A stretch of 64,000 nt of DNA from JACMLD01 sp038207265 (GTDB taxonomy: Bacteria > Bacteroidota > Bacteroidia > Chitinophagales > Chitinophagaceae), in assembly GCA_038207265.1 (NCBI GenBank), contig JBBQZZ010000002.1, positions 62,001 through 126,000 on the forward strand. The letters are read 5' to 3'. Shown one piece after another: positions 52,224-59,895 of this stretch. The notes below the pieces were generated by a model, which was not told the origin of the DNA, did no database searches, and worked only from the letters and a program-made list of their open reading frames with translations. The stretch's first letter is position 1, and each line of letters begins with the position of its first letter. A program made the position numbers and the translations under genes.

Positions 52224-54356
52224 ATGCGGAATTTCTTTTTTATACTATTATTTTCCCTTGCATGCAGTTTAACCGGACTGTCGCAAAGAAATATTGAGAA
52301 CTTAAAAAAAGTATTACCTGTTTTACATGACAGTTCCCGTATTGACTGTCTGAATGAATTAAGCATTTGCTATACGCAGATTGAAAAAAAAGATTCGGCC
52401 GTATACTATGCTGATTCAGCCCTGGCTGAAGCTAAAATACTTAACTACATTCATGGTATTGCTGATGCGTATGCCCGTAAATCAAGAATAGTAAAACATT
52501 TTGATGAAGATTTTCTACTGGAGGAATCATTGTCTAAAGAATCACTCCGGTTTTATGAAAAAACTTCTGACAAAAAAGGGATATATGATGTTTTTCATGA
52601 ACTCATACTTAGTCTGCATGCACAAAGCCGCTTCGATGAAGCCATTGAATATGCTCAGCAGGCATACAACAGGTGTAAGGAAACCAATGATGAATCGCAT
52701 CTGGCAGATATATTAGGAATGTTCCCTGCTATTTACAAAGATGCAGGGAACTATGAAAAGAGTTTTGAGTATAGCAAGCTATATCATCAGCTGGCAGTAA
52801 AAACAAATAATAAATTATTGATATCGTCTTCACTTTCCCAATTGGGTGAGTTATACATGAAAATAGATGATTATCCTTCTGCCCTAACCAGTTTTCGGGA
52901 GTTATTTCAACTCGATGACCCGGATATTGTGAATGCCCGGGTGACAGGAGATTGGGATATTTGGGTGAAAATGGAATACGCAGAAATATTCAGTCACTTA
53001 AATCAATTTGATTCTGCCCGGTATTATCTTGAATTATTTAAACCTGCTGAAAATGATTTTAAGTATTTCAGGGTCTACCTGGTAAGCATGGGGGAATATT
53101 ATTTTCTGCAAAAAATGTATAATGCAGCCCTGCAAAACTTTTTGCAGGGATTATATTTTCACAAAAAATTGAACGACCGTAATGAGATCCAGCGTACACT
53201 AATGCTTATCGCCCAGGCCTATCTTGCCCTTGATAAAAACGACTCCGCCCTGCAATACGGGAGGGAGGGATTGAGCCTCGCTTTTCAAACAAAAGCAAAG
53301 CAAATTATTAGGGATGGATACAATGTTCTTTTTTCCGTATACGACCGGAAAAATAAAAAAGATAGTGCTAATATGTATTTCCGGCAATATGCAGCACTTA
53401 ATGATATTATTGCAAACCACCAGGCAAAAGCGAAATTTACTTCCTATGGATATCAGCAAAAAATCCAATTGCTTGATAAGGAAAGTCAATTGCAGCAGCA
53501 ACGCCTGAAGCAAACATCGCAACAAAAAGAAATCCTGCTTGCAGGAATTATTATAATTTTCATTCTGGGGTTTATTCTTTTTCGCAATATTTTATTAAAA
53601 AGAAAAAATGAAGCCAACACAAGGAGGATAGTTGAAAATGAATTACAATTACAAAAATTAGAAAGTAAAAAAGTAAAAGCTGAGTTTCAACAGCAAACTA
53701 CTGAACTTAAACTGCAGGCGCTGCGTGCCCAAATGAACCCCCATTTTATTTTTAATTGCTTAAGTTCTATCAACCGGTTTATCCTGATCAATAAAATTGA
53801 GGAAGCTTCTGATTACCTAACTAAATTTTCAAGGTTAATACGGATGGTGTTATATAATTCCGAAAAATCTTTAATAACACTCGAAAGCGAACTGGAAGCA
53901 CTTCGGCTTTATCTTGACCTTGAAAGGTCAAGATTTAAAAATGCTTTTAATTACAGCATTACTTTTATCAATACCATTGATATTAATGCGCTGTATATTC
54001 CGCCTATGTTGATACAACCTTTTGCTGAAAATGCCATCTGGCATGGGTTGATGCATAAAAAAGGCATTGGCAAACTTGAAATTCAATTGTGCGCAGAAAA
54101 TAAAACCTTAACCTGTACTATAATTGATAATGGAATCGGCAGAAATATGGCAGCTGCGTTTAATAGCCGTTCGGCAGAAAAAAATAAATCCATGGGTGTT
54201 GAAATTACTGCCGGGCGTTTAGCGCTGTTAAACAAATCAAAAAATGAAGCGGCTGTTTTTAATACTGAAGACCTGGTTGATGCGGAAGGTAATGGCTGCG
54301 GAACCAAAGTTATACTTACGATGCCTTACAAGGTTCTGACAGAAGTTGCTGACTAA
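52224..54356 (+). CDS. LytS/YehU-type sensor histidine kinase with periplasmic TPR domain
   Basis: 710 aa. Signal peptide (LACSLTGLSQ), then TPR-like repeats at about residues 30-410, one membrane helix near 434-454 (ILLAGIIIIFILGFILF), a coiled coil (about 465-500), and a LytS-type kinase: phosphoacceptor H507 in QMNPHFIFNCLSSINRFI, and ATP-lid motifs IQPFAENAIWHGLMHK and IIDNGIGRN. The HATPase-type domain is complete. Encoded 23 nt before a LytTR response regulator, its presumed partner. The signal sensed by the periplasmic TPRs is unknown. Confidence 0.92.
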   Translation: MRNFFFILLFSLACSLTGLSQRNIENLKKVLPVLHDSSRIDCLNELSICYTQIEKKDSAVYYADSALAEAKILNYIHGIADAYARKSRIVKHFDEDFLLEESLSKESLRFYEKTSDKKGIYDVFHELILSLHAQSRFDEAIEYAQQAYNRCKETNDESHLADILGMFPAIYKDAGNYEKSFEYSKLYHQLAVKTNNKLLISSSLSQLGELYMKIDDYPSALTSFRELFQLDDPDIVNARVTGDWDIWVKMEYAEIFSHLNQFDSARYYLELFKPAENDFKYFRVYLVSMGEYYFLQKMYNAALQNFLQGLYFHKKLNDRNEIQRTLMLIAQAYLALDKNDSALQYGREGLSLAFQTKAKQIIRDGYNVLFSVYDRKNKKDSANMYFRQYAALNDIIANHQAKAKFTSYGYQQKIQLLDKESQLQQQRLKQTSQQKEILLAGIIIIFILGFILFRNILLKRKNEANTRRIVENELQLQKLESKKVKAEFQQQTTELKLQALRAQMNPHFIFNCLSSINRFILINKIEEASDYLTKFSRLIRMVLYNSEKSLITLESELEALRLYLDLERSRFKNAFNYSITFINTIDINALYIPPMLIQPFAENAIWHGLMHKKGIGKLEIQLCAENKTLTCTIIDNGIGRNMAAAFNSRSAEKNKSMGVEITAGRLALLNKSKNEAAVFNTEDLVDAEGNGCGTKVILTMPYKVLTEVAD

Positions 54357-54379
54357 ACTCCTAAATTAAAAACTTTAAA

Positions 54380-55126
54380 ATGATCACCGCTATTATTGTT
54401 GATGATGAACCTGATTGTTGTGAATCTCTGGTAATATTATTAGAGCGTTATTGCCCGGCAGTAAGAGTGCTGGATATTTGTTATGCTGCCGAAGCGGCTA
54501 TTCAATCTATTAAAGAGCACGAACCGAAAATACTATTTCTTGACATTGAAATGCCCTTTATGAATGGCTTTGAATTACTGGAAAAATTGGGCAACATTAA
54601 TTTTGAATTGATCTTCACCACCAGTTATGATCAGTATGCCATTAAAGCAATCCGTTTTAGTGCGATGGATTATTTATTAAAACCAGTTGACAGGGAAGAA
54701 CTGCAGACGGCAGTACAAAAAGCGGCACAGCGTAATCAGCATCCGTTACCGCAGCAACTGGATATGCTGTTGCAAAAATTAAAACATCCCACTGTTCCGG
54801 TAAATAAAATTGCCATACCAACTATGGAAGGCTTTCAGTTATTGGCTGCTGATGCTATTATCAGTTGTGAGTCGGAAAGCAATTATACCTGGCTCTTTTT
54901 AAAAGATAAGCGTAAGATAATGGCCTCCCGCAATTTAAAAGAGATGGAAGAAATACTAGAAGACTATCCATTTGTCAGAATACATAATTCGCATGTGGTA
55001 AACATCAACGAAGTAGAAAAATACATTAAAGGTGAAGGAGGTTATTTAATTATGAGTGATGGATCAACTATCAATGTGTCAAGAAGCAGGAAGGAATTGC
55101 TGCTGAAAAGACTTTCACTAAAATAA
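54380..55126 (+). CDS. LytTR-type response regulator
   Basis: 248 aa. Receiver domain at about 1-120 with phosphoacceptor D55 (ILFLDIEMPFMNGFELLEKL), acidic pair near residues 8-11, and conserved Lys in MDYLLKPVDREEL. LytTR DNA-binding domain at about 150-245 (SCESESNYTWLFLKDKRKIM, FVRIHNSHVVNINEVEKYIK). Paired with the upstream LytS-type kinase. Its targets are not identifiable from sequence. Followed by small-fragment DNA and a strong terminator at 55408. Confidence 0.93.
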   Translation: MITAIIVDDEPDCCESLVILLERYCPAVRVLDICYAAEAAIQSIKEHEPKILFLDIEMPFMNGFELLEKLGNINFELIFTTSYDQYAIKAIRFSAMDYLLKPVDREELQTAVQKAAQRNQHPLPQQLDMLLQKLKHPTVPVNKIAIPTMEGFQLLAADAIISCESESNYTWLFLKDKRKIMASRNLKEMEEILEDYPFVRIHNSHVVNINEVEKYIKGEGGYLIMSDGSTINVSRSRKELLLKRLSLK

Positions 55127-55242
55127 TACTATTAATCATTTCTTTTGTTCAATCTCGCAGACTTTTATATAAAAAATGAACAACAAGAAATAAATCTTAT
55201 TGTCCATTTTTTAGTGCCCGCATAGTAGCAATTATACGATAG

Positions 55243-55422
55243 ATGCCAAAACTAAATTCACTATTCGCCAAGTTAGAGCAGTTTAAACAGATTGTACAAA
55301 GAGAGAAAAAGGAAACTCATTTAAGAATTGCCCTGAATCTGATGAATTGCCCGGGAGTGGATTCCCTGCCTGCCGGCAGGCTGGTTTCGCCTTGGTATTA
55401 TAATAAAAAAACCTTCGACTAA
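55243..55422 (+). CDS. Possible small protein, composite with repeat DNA
   Basis: 59-codon frame from ATG 55243 to TAA 55420. The first 40 residues have helical, charged composition (KLEQFKQIVQREKKETHLRI), but the end is read through the palindromic repeat at 55365 and into the terminator stem. It may be the start of a longer gene interrupted by the repeat, or chance. No family recognised. The gap 55127-55642 otherwise holds the terminator and tRNA-like bits listed separately. Confidence 0.25.
   Translation: MPKLNSLFAKLEQFKQIVQREKKETHLRIALNLMNCPGVDSLPAGRLVSPWYYNKKTFD
55365..55384. repeat. REP-like palindrome, copy 1
   Basis: CCTGCCTGCCGGCAGGCTGG: the core TGCCGGCA is self-complementary. A second copy occurs at 59409-59428 (CCTGCATGCCGGCAGGCAGG). 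Both lie in intergenic DNA near terminators. Confidence 0.6.
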
Positions 55423-55433
55423 TCGAAGGTTTT
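55408..55433. terminator. Strong bidirectional terminator
   Basis: AAAACCTTCGA (55408-55418) pairs perfectly with TCGAAGGTTTT (55423-55433) around CTAA. A- and T-tracts on both sides allow termination on either strand. It ends the LytS/LytTR side and abuts a 15-nt tRNA-Leu 3'-end-like sequence. Confidence 0.8.
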
Positions 55434-55436
55434 CAG

Positions 55437-55451
55437 TGCCCGGGAAACGAA
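55437..55451 (-). other. tRNA-Leu 3'-end-like fragment
   Basis: TGCCCGGGAAACGAA matches the 3' acceptor end of the intact tRNA-Leu (TGCCCGGGAAAGGAA, 59789-59803) at 14 of 15 positions, and like that gene it lies directly beside a hairpin terminator on the downstream side. A second GCCCGGGA sequence (55350-55357, followed by GTGGATTC) also looks like the end of some tRNA. Short, so chance is possible. Confidence 0.4.
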
Positions 55452-55642
55452 GCTTAAACCTTTGATTTTGTGGATAATTAATATAGTGTTTGCCATTTTC
55501 CTGCCTTTTTCTACTTTCATTGATTAGAATCGCATGATGGCAACTTTCAATGTAATTCTACAGGGTGGAGTGAAATTTAATGCTGAATTTTATAGATGAA
55601 CTTTTTTCCTGACAAGAAAAAATATAATGTTAAACCTTTTAA

Positions 55643-57310
55643 ATGCTGAAGATGCGCTTACAAAAGAGAATAGTAATATTATGTAGCTACTTTTTAATTC
55701 TGAATATAACTGCAAGCTCCGCATTGCCATTATCAGATACCTATCCAAAGAATTACAATATTGATATTCTGCATTATTCATTTTCGCTGAATTTATCAGA
55801 TTCTATGGATCTTATAAAAGGAAGGGCAACGATCACGTTTAATTTAAAGAAAGATAACATTGATAAGTTGCGTCTTGATCTTATTAAAAAAGGGGCGGAC
55901 AGCAAGGGTATGTCTGTTCTTAGCGTGGAGAGCAATGGAAAAGAATTGGAGTATGCTCACGATTCAGATGTGCTCCTAATTAATTTACCTTCTACCAAAG
56001 CCAATGTGGAACTAACCGTTACCATCGTTTATGAGGGTATTCCAAAAGATGGTTTGTCAATAGGAAATAATAAATATGGCGACAGGTGTTTTTTTAGTGA
56101 TAACTGGCCCAACAAAGCCAGGAACTGGTTACCAACTGTGGATCATCCTTATGACAAAGCCACCTCAGAATTTTTGGTAACTGCACCGGTAAAATACCAG
56201 GTGGTTTCTAACGGATTAATGGTGGAAGAAAGCAATGTAGGAAATGGAATGCGCTTGACACATTGGAAGCAATCTGTACCTATTGCCTGCTGGTTATTCG
56301 ATTTGGGAGTATCAGAATTTGCGGTTCAATACGTAGATACTTTTGAAGGTAAATCTATTCAGACCTGGGTTTTTAAACAACAGCGTGATGCAGGTTTTTA
56401 TGATTTTGCTACCCCTACTAAACAAGTCCTCGGTTTTTTCAGCGATTATGTCGGGCCTTATGCTTATGAAAAATTAGCAAACATACAATCACATAGTTCC
56501 GGCGGCGGAATGGAAGCAGCATCTGCAATTATGTACAATGAAAATTCGGTGGTTGGCGATAGAAATGTCCGGTGGAGAGATGTTGTTATTCATGAGTTAG
56601 CCCACCAATGGTTTGGCAATGCGGTTACTGAAGCTGATTGGGACGATGTATGGCTGAGCGAAGGATTTGCCACCTACTTCACAATGCGTTTTATAAAACA
56701 TCAATACGGTGAAGAAGCATTTATTAAAGAACTTGTCAGCTCTCGTAAAAATGTTTTTAAAATGTCTGAAGCCGATGAAGATTATCGCATCGTTCATGAT
56801 AATTTATCAGACATGTCGAAGGTTACCAGCGGACTTACCTATCAAAAAGGTGCCTGGTTTCTTAATATGCTTTGCAACTATATCGGCGAAGAAGCTTTTC
56901 AAAAAGGGATACGGGATTATTACAAGCGTTTCTTCAACAGCAACGCCGTTACTGCGGATCTGCGTGTGGCTTTCGAAAGATCATCTGGAAAGGACTTGAT
57001 GGCATTCTTCAACCAATGGCTTTACCAAGGCGGCAGCATTAAACTCAAAGGCAGCTGGAGTTATAATATAAAAAACAAAACAATTAATATAGAATTACAA
57101 CAGTTGCAACCGGAGAAATATATTTTTGATATGCCGCTGGAAATTGGAATAAAATCAAGTGAGAAAAATACGGAGCAAATTAAAGTGGTTAATTTAGATA
57201 AGAGAAAAATTAAAATTTCTATTCCTTTGGAAATTGCTCCAAATAATATTCGGTTAGATCCAGGTACTAAACTATTAGCTGAATGGGATTTTAAACAGGC
57301 AGAGAAATAG
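55643..57310 (+). CDS. Secreted M1 family zinc aminopeptidase
   Basis: 555 aa, with a signal segment (IVILCSYFLILNITASSA). The M1 motifs are GGGMEAASAIMYNE (exopeptidase GxMEN-type motif, with the last Asn replaced by Ala) and HELAHQWFGNAVT with H317, H321 and the third ligand in LSEGFATYF. The N-terminal saddle domain is present; the C-terminal ERAP-like domain is absent, making it a short member. Expected to cleave N-terminal residues from peptides in the periplasm. Start ATG 55643; ATG 55652 is an alternative. Confidence 0.88.
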   Translation: MLKMRLQKRIVILCSYFLILNITASSALPLSDTYPKNYNIDILHYSFSLNLSDSMDLIKGRATITFNLKKDNIDKLRLDLIKKGADSKGMSVLSVESNGKELEYAHDSDVLLINLPSTKANVELTVTIVYEGIPKDGLSIGNNKYGDRCFFSDNWPNKARNWLPTVDHPYDKATSEFLVTAPVKYQVVSNGLMVEESNVGNGMRLTHWKQSVPIACWLFDLGVSEFAVQYVDTFEGKSIQTWVFKQQRDAGFYDFATPTKQVLGFFSDYVGPYAYEKLANIQSHSSGGGMEAASAIMYNENSVVGDRNVRWRDVVIHELAHQWFGNAVTEADWDDVWLSEGFATYFTMRFIKHQYGEEAFIKELVSSRKNVFKMSEADEDYRIVHDNLSDMSKVTSGLTYQKGAWFLNMLCNYIGEEAFQKGIRDYYKRFFNSNAVTADLRVAFERSSGKDLMAFFNQWLYQGGSIKLKGSWSYNIKNKTINIELQQLQPEKYIFDMPLEIGIKSSEKNTEQIKVVNLDKRKIKISIPLEIAPNNIRLDPGTKLLAEWDFKQAEK

Positions 57311-57516
57311 TTCAGGTTTTTTATTTTTCAATAATTGAATTAATAGGAAGCAAAGAAAAAATAAACTGGTCCCAGGGGCAAAATGGCATGCCTATTAAAA
57401 AAACAAATAAATCCCGTTCAAAATATGCGCCTGTTTTTAAAATTAAATTTATAAAAAAGTAAAATATTCTTTATCACATTATGGATAACATTTTAATCAT
57501 TCAGCAAATAAAAAAA

Positions 57517-57627
57517 ATGAAAAGAATTTTTAAATGCAGATTATTGCTGTTTGGTCTTTTATTTTCTGTCGTTTCTTTTGGCCAAAAGGAATCGAACTTT
57601 CACACCCTTGCGAATGGGAGATTTTGA
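57517..57627 (+). pseudogene. Signal-peptide start fused to a tRNA-Leu fragment
   Basis: ATG 57517 begins a typical signal peptide (RLLLFGLLFSVVSFGQ) with the expected cleavage before Q, but from base 57585 the sequence is a 59-nt copy of tRNA-Leu, so the frame continues as nonsense (KESNFHTLANGRF) to TGA 57625. The true mature protein is missing. The region 57644-57839 behind it carries a plus-strand open frame with protein-like composition (DRVPSAGYGLISEQDDQDLF) but no start. 57311-57516 is AT-rich with nothing seen. Confidence 0.65.
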
Positions 57628-57643
57628 GTCTGCTGCGCCTACC
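57585..57643 (-). other. Partial tRNA-Leu copy (T arm to D loop)
   Basis: 59 nt align without gaps to positions 59797-59855 of the intact tRNA-Leu gene with three substitutions. It includes the T arm, variable loop, anticodon stem and anticodon, but lacks both halves of the acceptor stem, so it cannot be a working tRNA. Confidence 0.85.
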
Positions 57644-57839
57644 GTTAGGGCTTGCTGCTGTGCTGGTATTTTATAATGTTCAGCCCGGAACAAAAGCCCA
57701 ATTGAAAAACTGAAGTTGAAGTTAACAACAAAAGCTGATAGAGTTCCGTCGGCTGGATATGGGCTGATAAGCGAACAGGACGATCAGGATTTATTCGTCA
57801 GCCAGCATAACCGCAAGCCCATGTTAGCGGTAGGCATAG

Positions 57840-58172
57840 TCATGCTAAGTTTTCTAATCCGAATGTTGCCAGTTTATCAGCGATAGGTAAAGTTTTTAAT
57901 CCAAGTTTTGTTAAGCTATATTCAACTCTTGGTGGAATTTCGGGGTACGCTTTTTTTGAAACTAATTTATTTTCAACCAAAAAGTTTAATTCTTGAATCA
58001 ACATTTTTTCGCTAATACCCGGAATGGCTCTTTTTAGTTCTCCATATCGGATCACTCTTTCATTTATTTGAAACAAAATTAACAACGTCCATTTACCAGC
58101 TAGTAGCCCTAAAGATTTTCGAACTGGACAATTTTGGTCTGAAGTGAAAATTTGTTTTTGACTTTTTTTCAT
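57840..58172 (-). CDS. HxlR family transcriptional regulator
   Basis: 110 aa winged-helix protein. The typical HxlR layout is visible: N-terminal Cys in DQNCPVRKSLGLLAGKW (redox-sensitive in some relatives), then RYGELKRAIPGISEKMLIQE recognition region and the wing PPRVEYSLTKLG. Divergent from the NTF2-like gene at 58282; repeated GTAAGTAC boxes lie between them. Expected to sense reactive electrophiles or aldehydes and control the neighbouring gene (family knowledge; inference for target). Confidence 0.88.
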   Translation of the reverse strand: MKKSQKQIFTSDQNCPVRKSLGLLAGKWTLLILFQINERVIRYGELKRAIPGISEKMLIQELNFLVENKLVSKKAYPEIPPRVEYSLTKLGLKTLPIADKLATFGLENLA

Positions 58173-58196
58173 TGATAATCAATATGTCTAACTATA

Positions 58197-58251
58197 ATGT
58201 AAGTACCATACATTTATGTAAGTACTTGTACAAAGGTAAGTAAAGGTATAC
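58197..58251. promoter_or_regulatory. Probable HxlR operator region
   Basis: ATGTAAGTAC occurs exactly at 58197-58206 and 58216-58225 (19-bp spacing), with a further GTAAGTA at 58237 and GTAC palindromes. It lies between the HxlR gene and the divergent NTF2-like gene. GTAC/GTAAGTAC boxes are typical HxlR operator parts, so it likely controls both genes. Confidence 0.5.
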
Positions 58252-58281
58252 ATTTGCAAAATAATTTAAACAAAAAAGAAA

Positions 58282-58761
58282 ATGAATATTAAATTAATCG
58301 CAACAACACTGTTTTTAACAGTAAATCTAACTTGTGTACAGGCACAAAAAGTAAATAATTCTTCAACAAAGAAAACTACTATTATAACACAAGAAGAAAA
58401 AAGCAAGCAAATAGTTACCACAACTTACCAAAGAATTTTTGGTGATTTAGATACCACTGCCGTAGATGATAATATGAGTAAGGATTTCATACAACACAAT
58501 CCAACAATTGCTGACGGTCCAGAAGGAGTAAAAGCACTTGTACAAATGCTTATCTCAAAAGGGATGCTGAAGCAAAAAATCGAGTTTAAACATATTATTG
58601 CAGAGGGTGATATTGTTATCCTTCATTCACGGTATGAAATGGCAGGAAAGGAATGGAGGTTTATCGATATTTATCGTGTAGCGAAGAGTAAAATAGTCGA
58701 GCACTGGGATGCTATGATGCAGATGCCTGATAAGCGTGCCAATAAAAATCCGATGTTCTAA
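58282..58761 (+). CDS. Secreted NTF2-like (SnoaL-type) protein
   Basis: 159 aa with a signal peptide (LIATTLFLTVNLTCVQAQ). The mature part is a SnoaL-like alpha+beta barrel: QRIFGDLDTTAVDDNMSKDF, IQHNPTIADGPEGVKALVQM, EGDIVILHSRYEMAGKEW and the final FIDIYRVAKSKIVEHWDAMM. Family members are isomerases, hydrolases or binding proteins; substrate unknown. Divergent from HxlR and probably its target. A related but broken signal-peptide sequence follows at 58813, before a second NTF2-like gene. Confidence 0.82.
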   Translation: MNIKLIATTLFLTVNLTCVQAQKVNNSSTKKTTIITQEEKSKQIVTTTYQRIFGDLDTTAVDDNMSKDFIQHNPTIADGPEGVKALVQMLISKGMLKQKIEFKHIIAEGDIVILHSRYEMAGKEWRFIDIYRVAKSKIVEHWDAMMQMPDKRANKNPMF

Positions 58762-58812
58762 ATAAAATTTGAAAGCCAAAATTTTTATTAAAGTGGATTA
58801 ATCACCTATAAA

Positions 58813-58908
58813 CAAAAAAAGAAACTGAAAGTAAAATTAATCGCGATAGCATTATCATGCTTAACAACGGGTACAACTGTTGCACAAGCTCAAACAATTA
58901 ATCAGTAA
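58813..58908 (+). pseudogene. Broken signal-peptide leader of a duplicated secreted gene
   Basis: An open stretch reading KLKVKLIAIALSCLTTGTTV then AQAQTINQ ends at TAA 58906. The DNA around its start (AAACAAAAAAAGAAACTGAA) matches that of the gene at 58282 (AAACAAAAAAGAAAATGAAT) except that ATG is CTG. The TAA lies exactly six codons, in frame, before the ATG of the next NTF2-like gene. It looks like the lost export leader of that gene. Confidence 0.6.
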
Positions 58909-58923
58909 AAACAAATAAAAACA

Positions 58924-59313
58924 ATGATACCAAAAGAAGTAGTACAATCGTTTCAAGAAGCACTTGGTAAAGGAGATGCTCCAACAGCCTTTTCATTTTT
59001 CGCAACAGATGTTAAATGGCATCAGCCTGGGGCTAATCAATTTTCCGGAACAAAAAATGGTATCGAAGAATTAGGCAAAATGTTTGGCGGTATGATGGAA
59101 GCATCTAAAGGAACATTAGTGGTAAAACCAAATGGAGTATTAATGGTTAATGGCAATTTGGTTGTAGCACCCGTGAGATTTAGTGGCAATGATGGTATAA
59201 ATAGTATCGATATGATAGGTGTTGATTTATTTGAAGTAAAAGAAGGTAAAATTGTCCAAGTATGGCTTTTTTCGGATGCCCAACAAAATGAAGATGATTT
59301 TTGGGAAAAATAA
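58924..59313 (+). CDS. NTF2-like protein without signal peptide
   Basis: 129 aa. A SnoaL/limonene-epoxide-hydrolase-like fold: EALGKGDAPTAFSFFATDVKW, HQPGANQFSGTKNGIEELGK and VDLFEVKEGKIVQVWLF. No signal peptide, although a broken leader lies directly upstream in the same frame. The protein is therefore predicted to be cytoplasmic, unlike its neighbour. Catalytic residues are not identifiable. Followed by a terminator hairpin 52 nt after the stop. Confidence 0.8.
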   Translation: MIPKEVVQSFQEALGKGDAPTAFSFFATDVKWHQPGANQFSGTKNGIEELGKMFGGMMEASKGTLVVKPNGVLMVNGNLVVAPVRFSGNDGINSIDMIGVDLFEVKEGKIVQVWLFSDAQQNEDDFWEK

Positions 59314-59364
59314 TTAGAAGCTAATAATTATAGAGTCTTTATTAGTTCCGTCTGAAAGTATAAG

Positions 59365-59393
59365 AGAGTGTCCTTGTGAGGGATGCTCTTTTT
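59365..59393 (+). terminator. Terminator of the NTF2-like operon
   Basis: AGAGTGTCC (59365-59373) pairs with GGATGCTCT (59381-59389), nine pairs including two GU, and is followed by TTTT. Confidence 0.7.
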
Positions 59394-59408
59394 GCTTACC
59401 GCTACCAA

Positions 59409-59428
59409 CCTGCATGCCGGCAGGCAGG
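59409..59428. repeat. REP-like palindrome, copy 2
   Basis: CCTGCATGCCGGCAGGCAGG, related to 55365-55384; located between a terminator and the end of the convergent GIY-YIG gene. Confidence 0.6.
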
Positions 59429-59441
59429 TTCCGCTTAGAAC

Positions 59442-59684
59442 TCAGCTTGTTGATATTGATTTCAAAAATTCCTTTCCAAGCCCCGACTTTAAATATTTTT
59501 CCCTGTTCCTTGCTTCTTGTCTTGTTTCGTATACTTCAGTACGTAGAATATTAAAAGGGCGGTATGGTTTTGTAGTTTTATTTTTCCCGGATTGATGTTC
59601 GTTAATCCTTCTTTCCAGATTATCCGTAAGACCAACGTATATATAATTTCTGCCACGGCTTGTAATTGAATAAACATAAAACAT
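59442..59684 (-). CDS. GIY-YIG nuclease superfamily protein
   Basis: 80 aa. A compact single GIY-YIG domain: YVYSITSRGRNYIYVGLT gives the GIY and YIG elements (as YVY and YVG), with the Arg in DNLERRINEHQSG and a C-terminal Glu in NREKYLKSGLGKEFL. Members of this UvrC-like family in Bacteroidota are common, often strain-variable, and uncharacterised. ATG 59684 (MFYVYSI) is preferred over 59699. Between two NTF2-like genes and tRNA-Leu. Confidence 0.82.
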   Translation of the reverse strand: MFYVYSITSRGRNYIYVGLTDNLERRINEHQSGKNKTTKPYRPFNILRTEVYETRQEARNREKYLKSGLGKEFLKSISTS

Positions 59685-59758
59685 TATTCGAAATTTCATT
59701 CACAACTTCTGATAAAGGATAAGAGAAACAATGAGGTTCTATACAATTTTAAAAAAGA

Positions 59759-59784
59759 AAAACCCCTGAATCAACAGGGGTTTT
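59759..59784 (-). terminator. Rho-independent terminator of tRNA-Leu
   Basis: AAAACCCCTG (59759-59768) pairs exactly with CAGGGGTTTT (59775-59784); on the minus strand the stem is followed by TTTC and T6, directly downstream of the tRNA. Confidence 0.88.
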
Positions 59785-59788
59785 GATG

Positions 59789-59872
59789 TGCCCGGGAAAG
59801 GAATCGAACCTTCACACCCTTGCGAATGGCAGATTTTGAGTCTGCTGCGTCTACCAATTCCGCCACCCGGGC
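59789..59872 (-). tRNA. tRNA-Leu (anticodon CAA)
   Basis: 84 nt on the minus strand: acceptor stem GCCCGGG/CCCGGGC, D arm with GGTAGACGC, anticodon stem GCAGA/TCTGC with loop CTCAAAA (anticodon CAA), a long variable arm (CATTCGCAAGGGTGTG region) typical of tRNA-Leu, and T arm with GGTTCGATTCC. CCA is not encoded. Discriminator base A, as expected for leucine. Confidence 0.95.
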
Positions 59873-59895
59873 TTTACTTAATTCCTCAATAAGAA

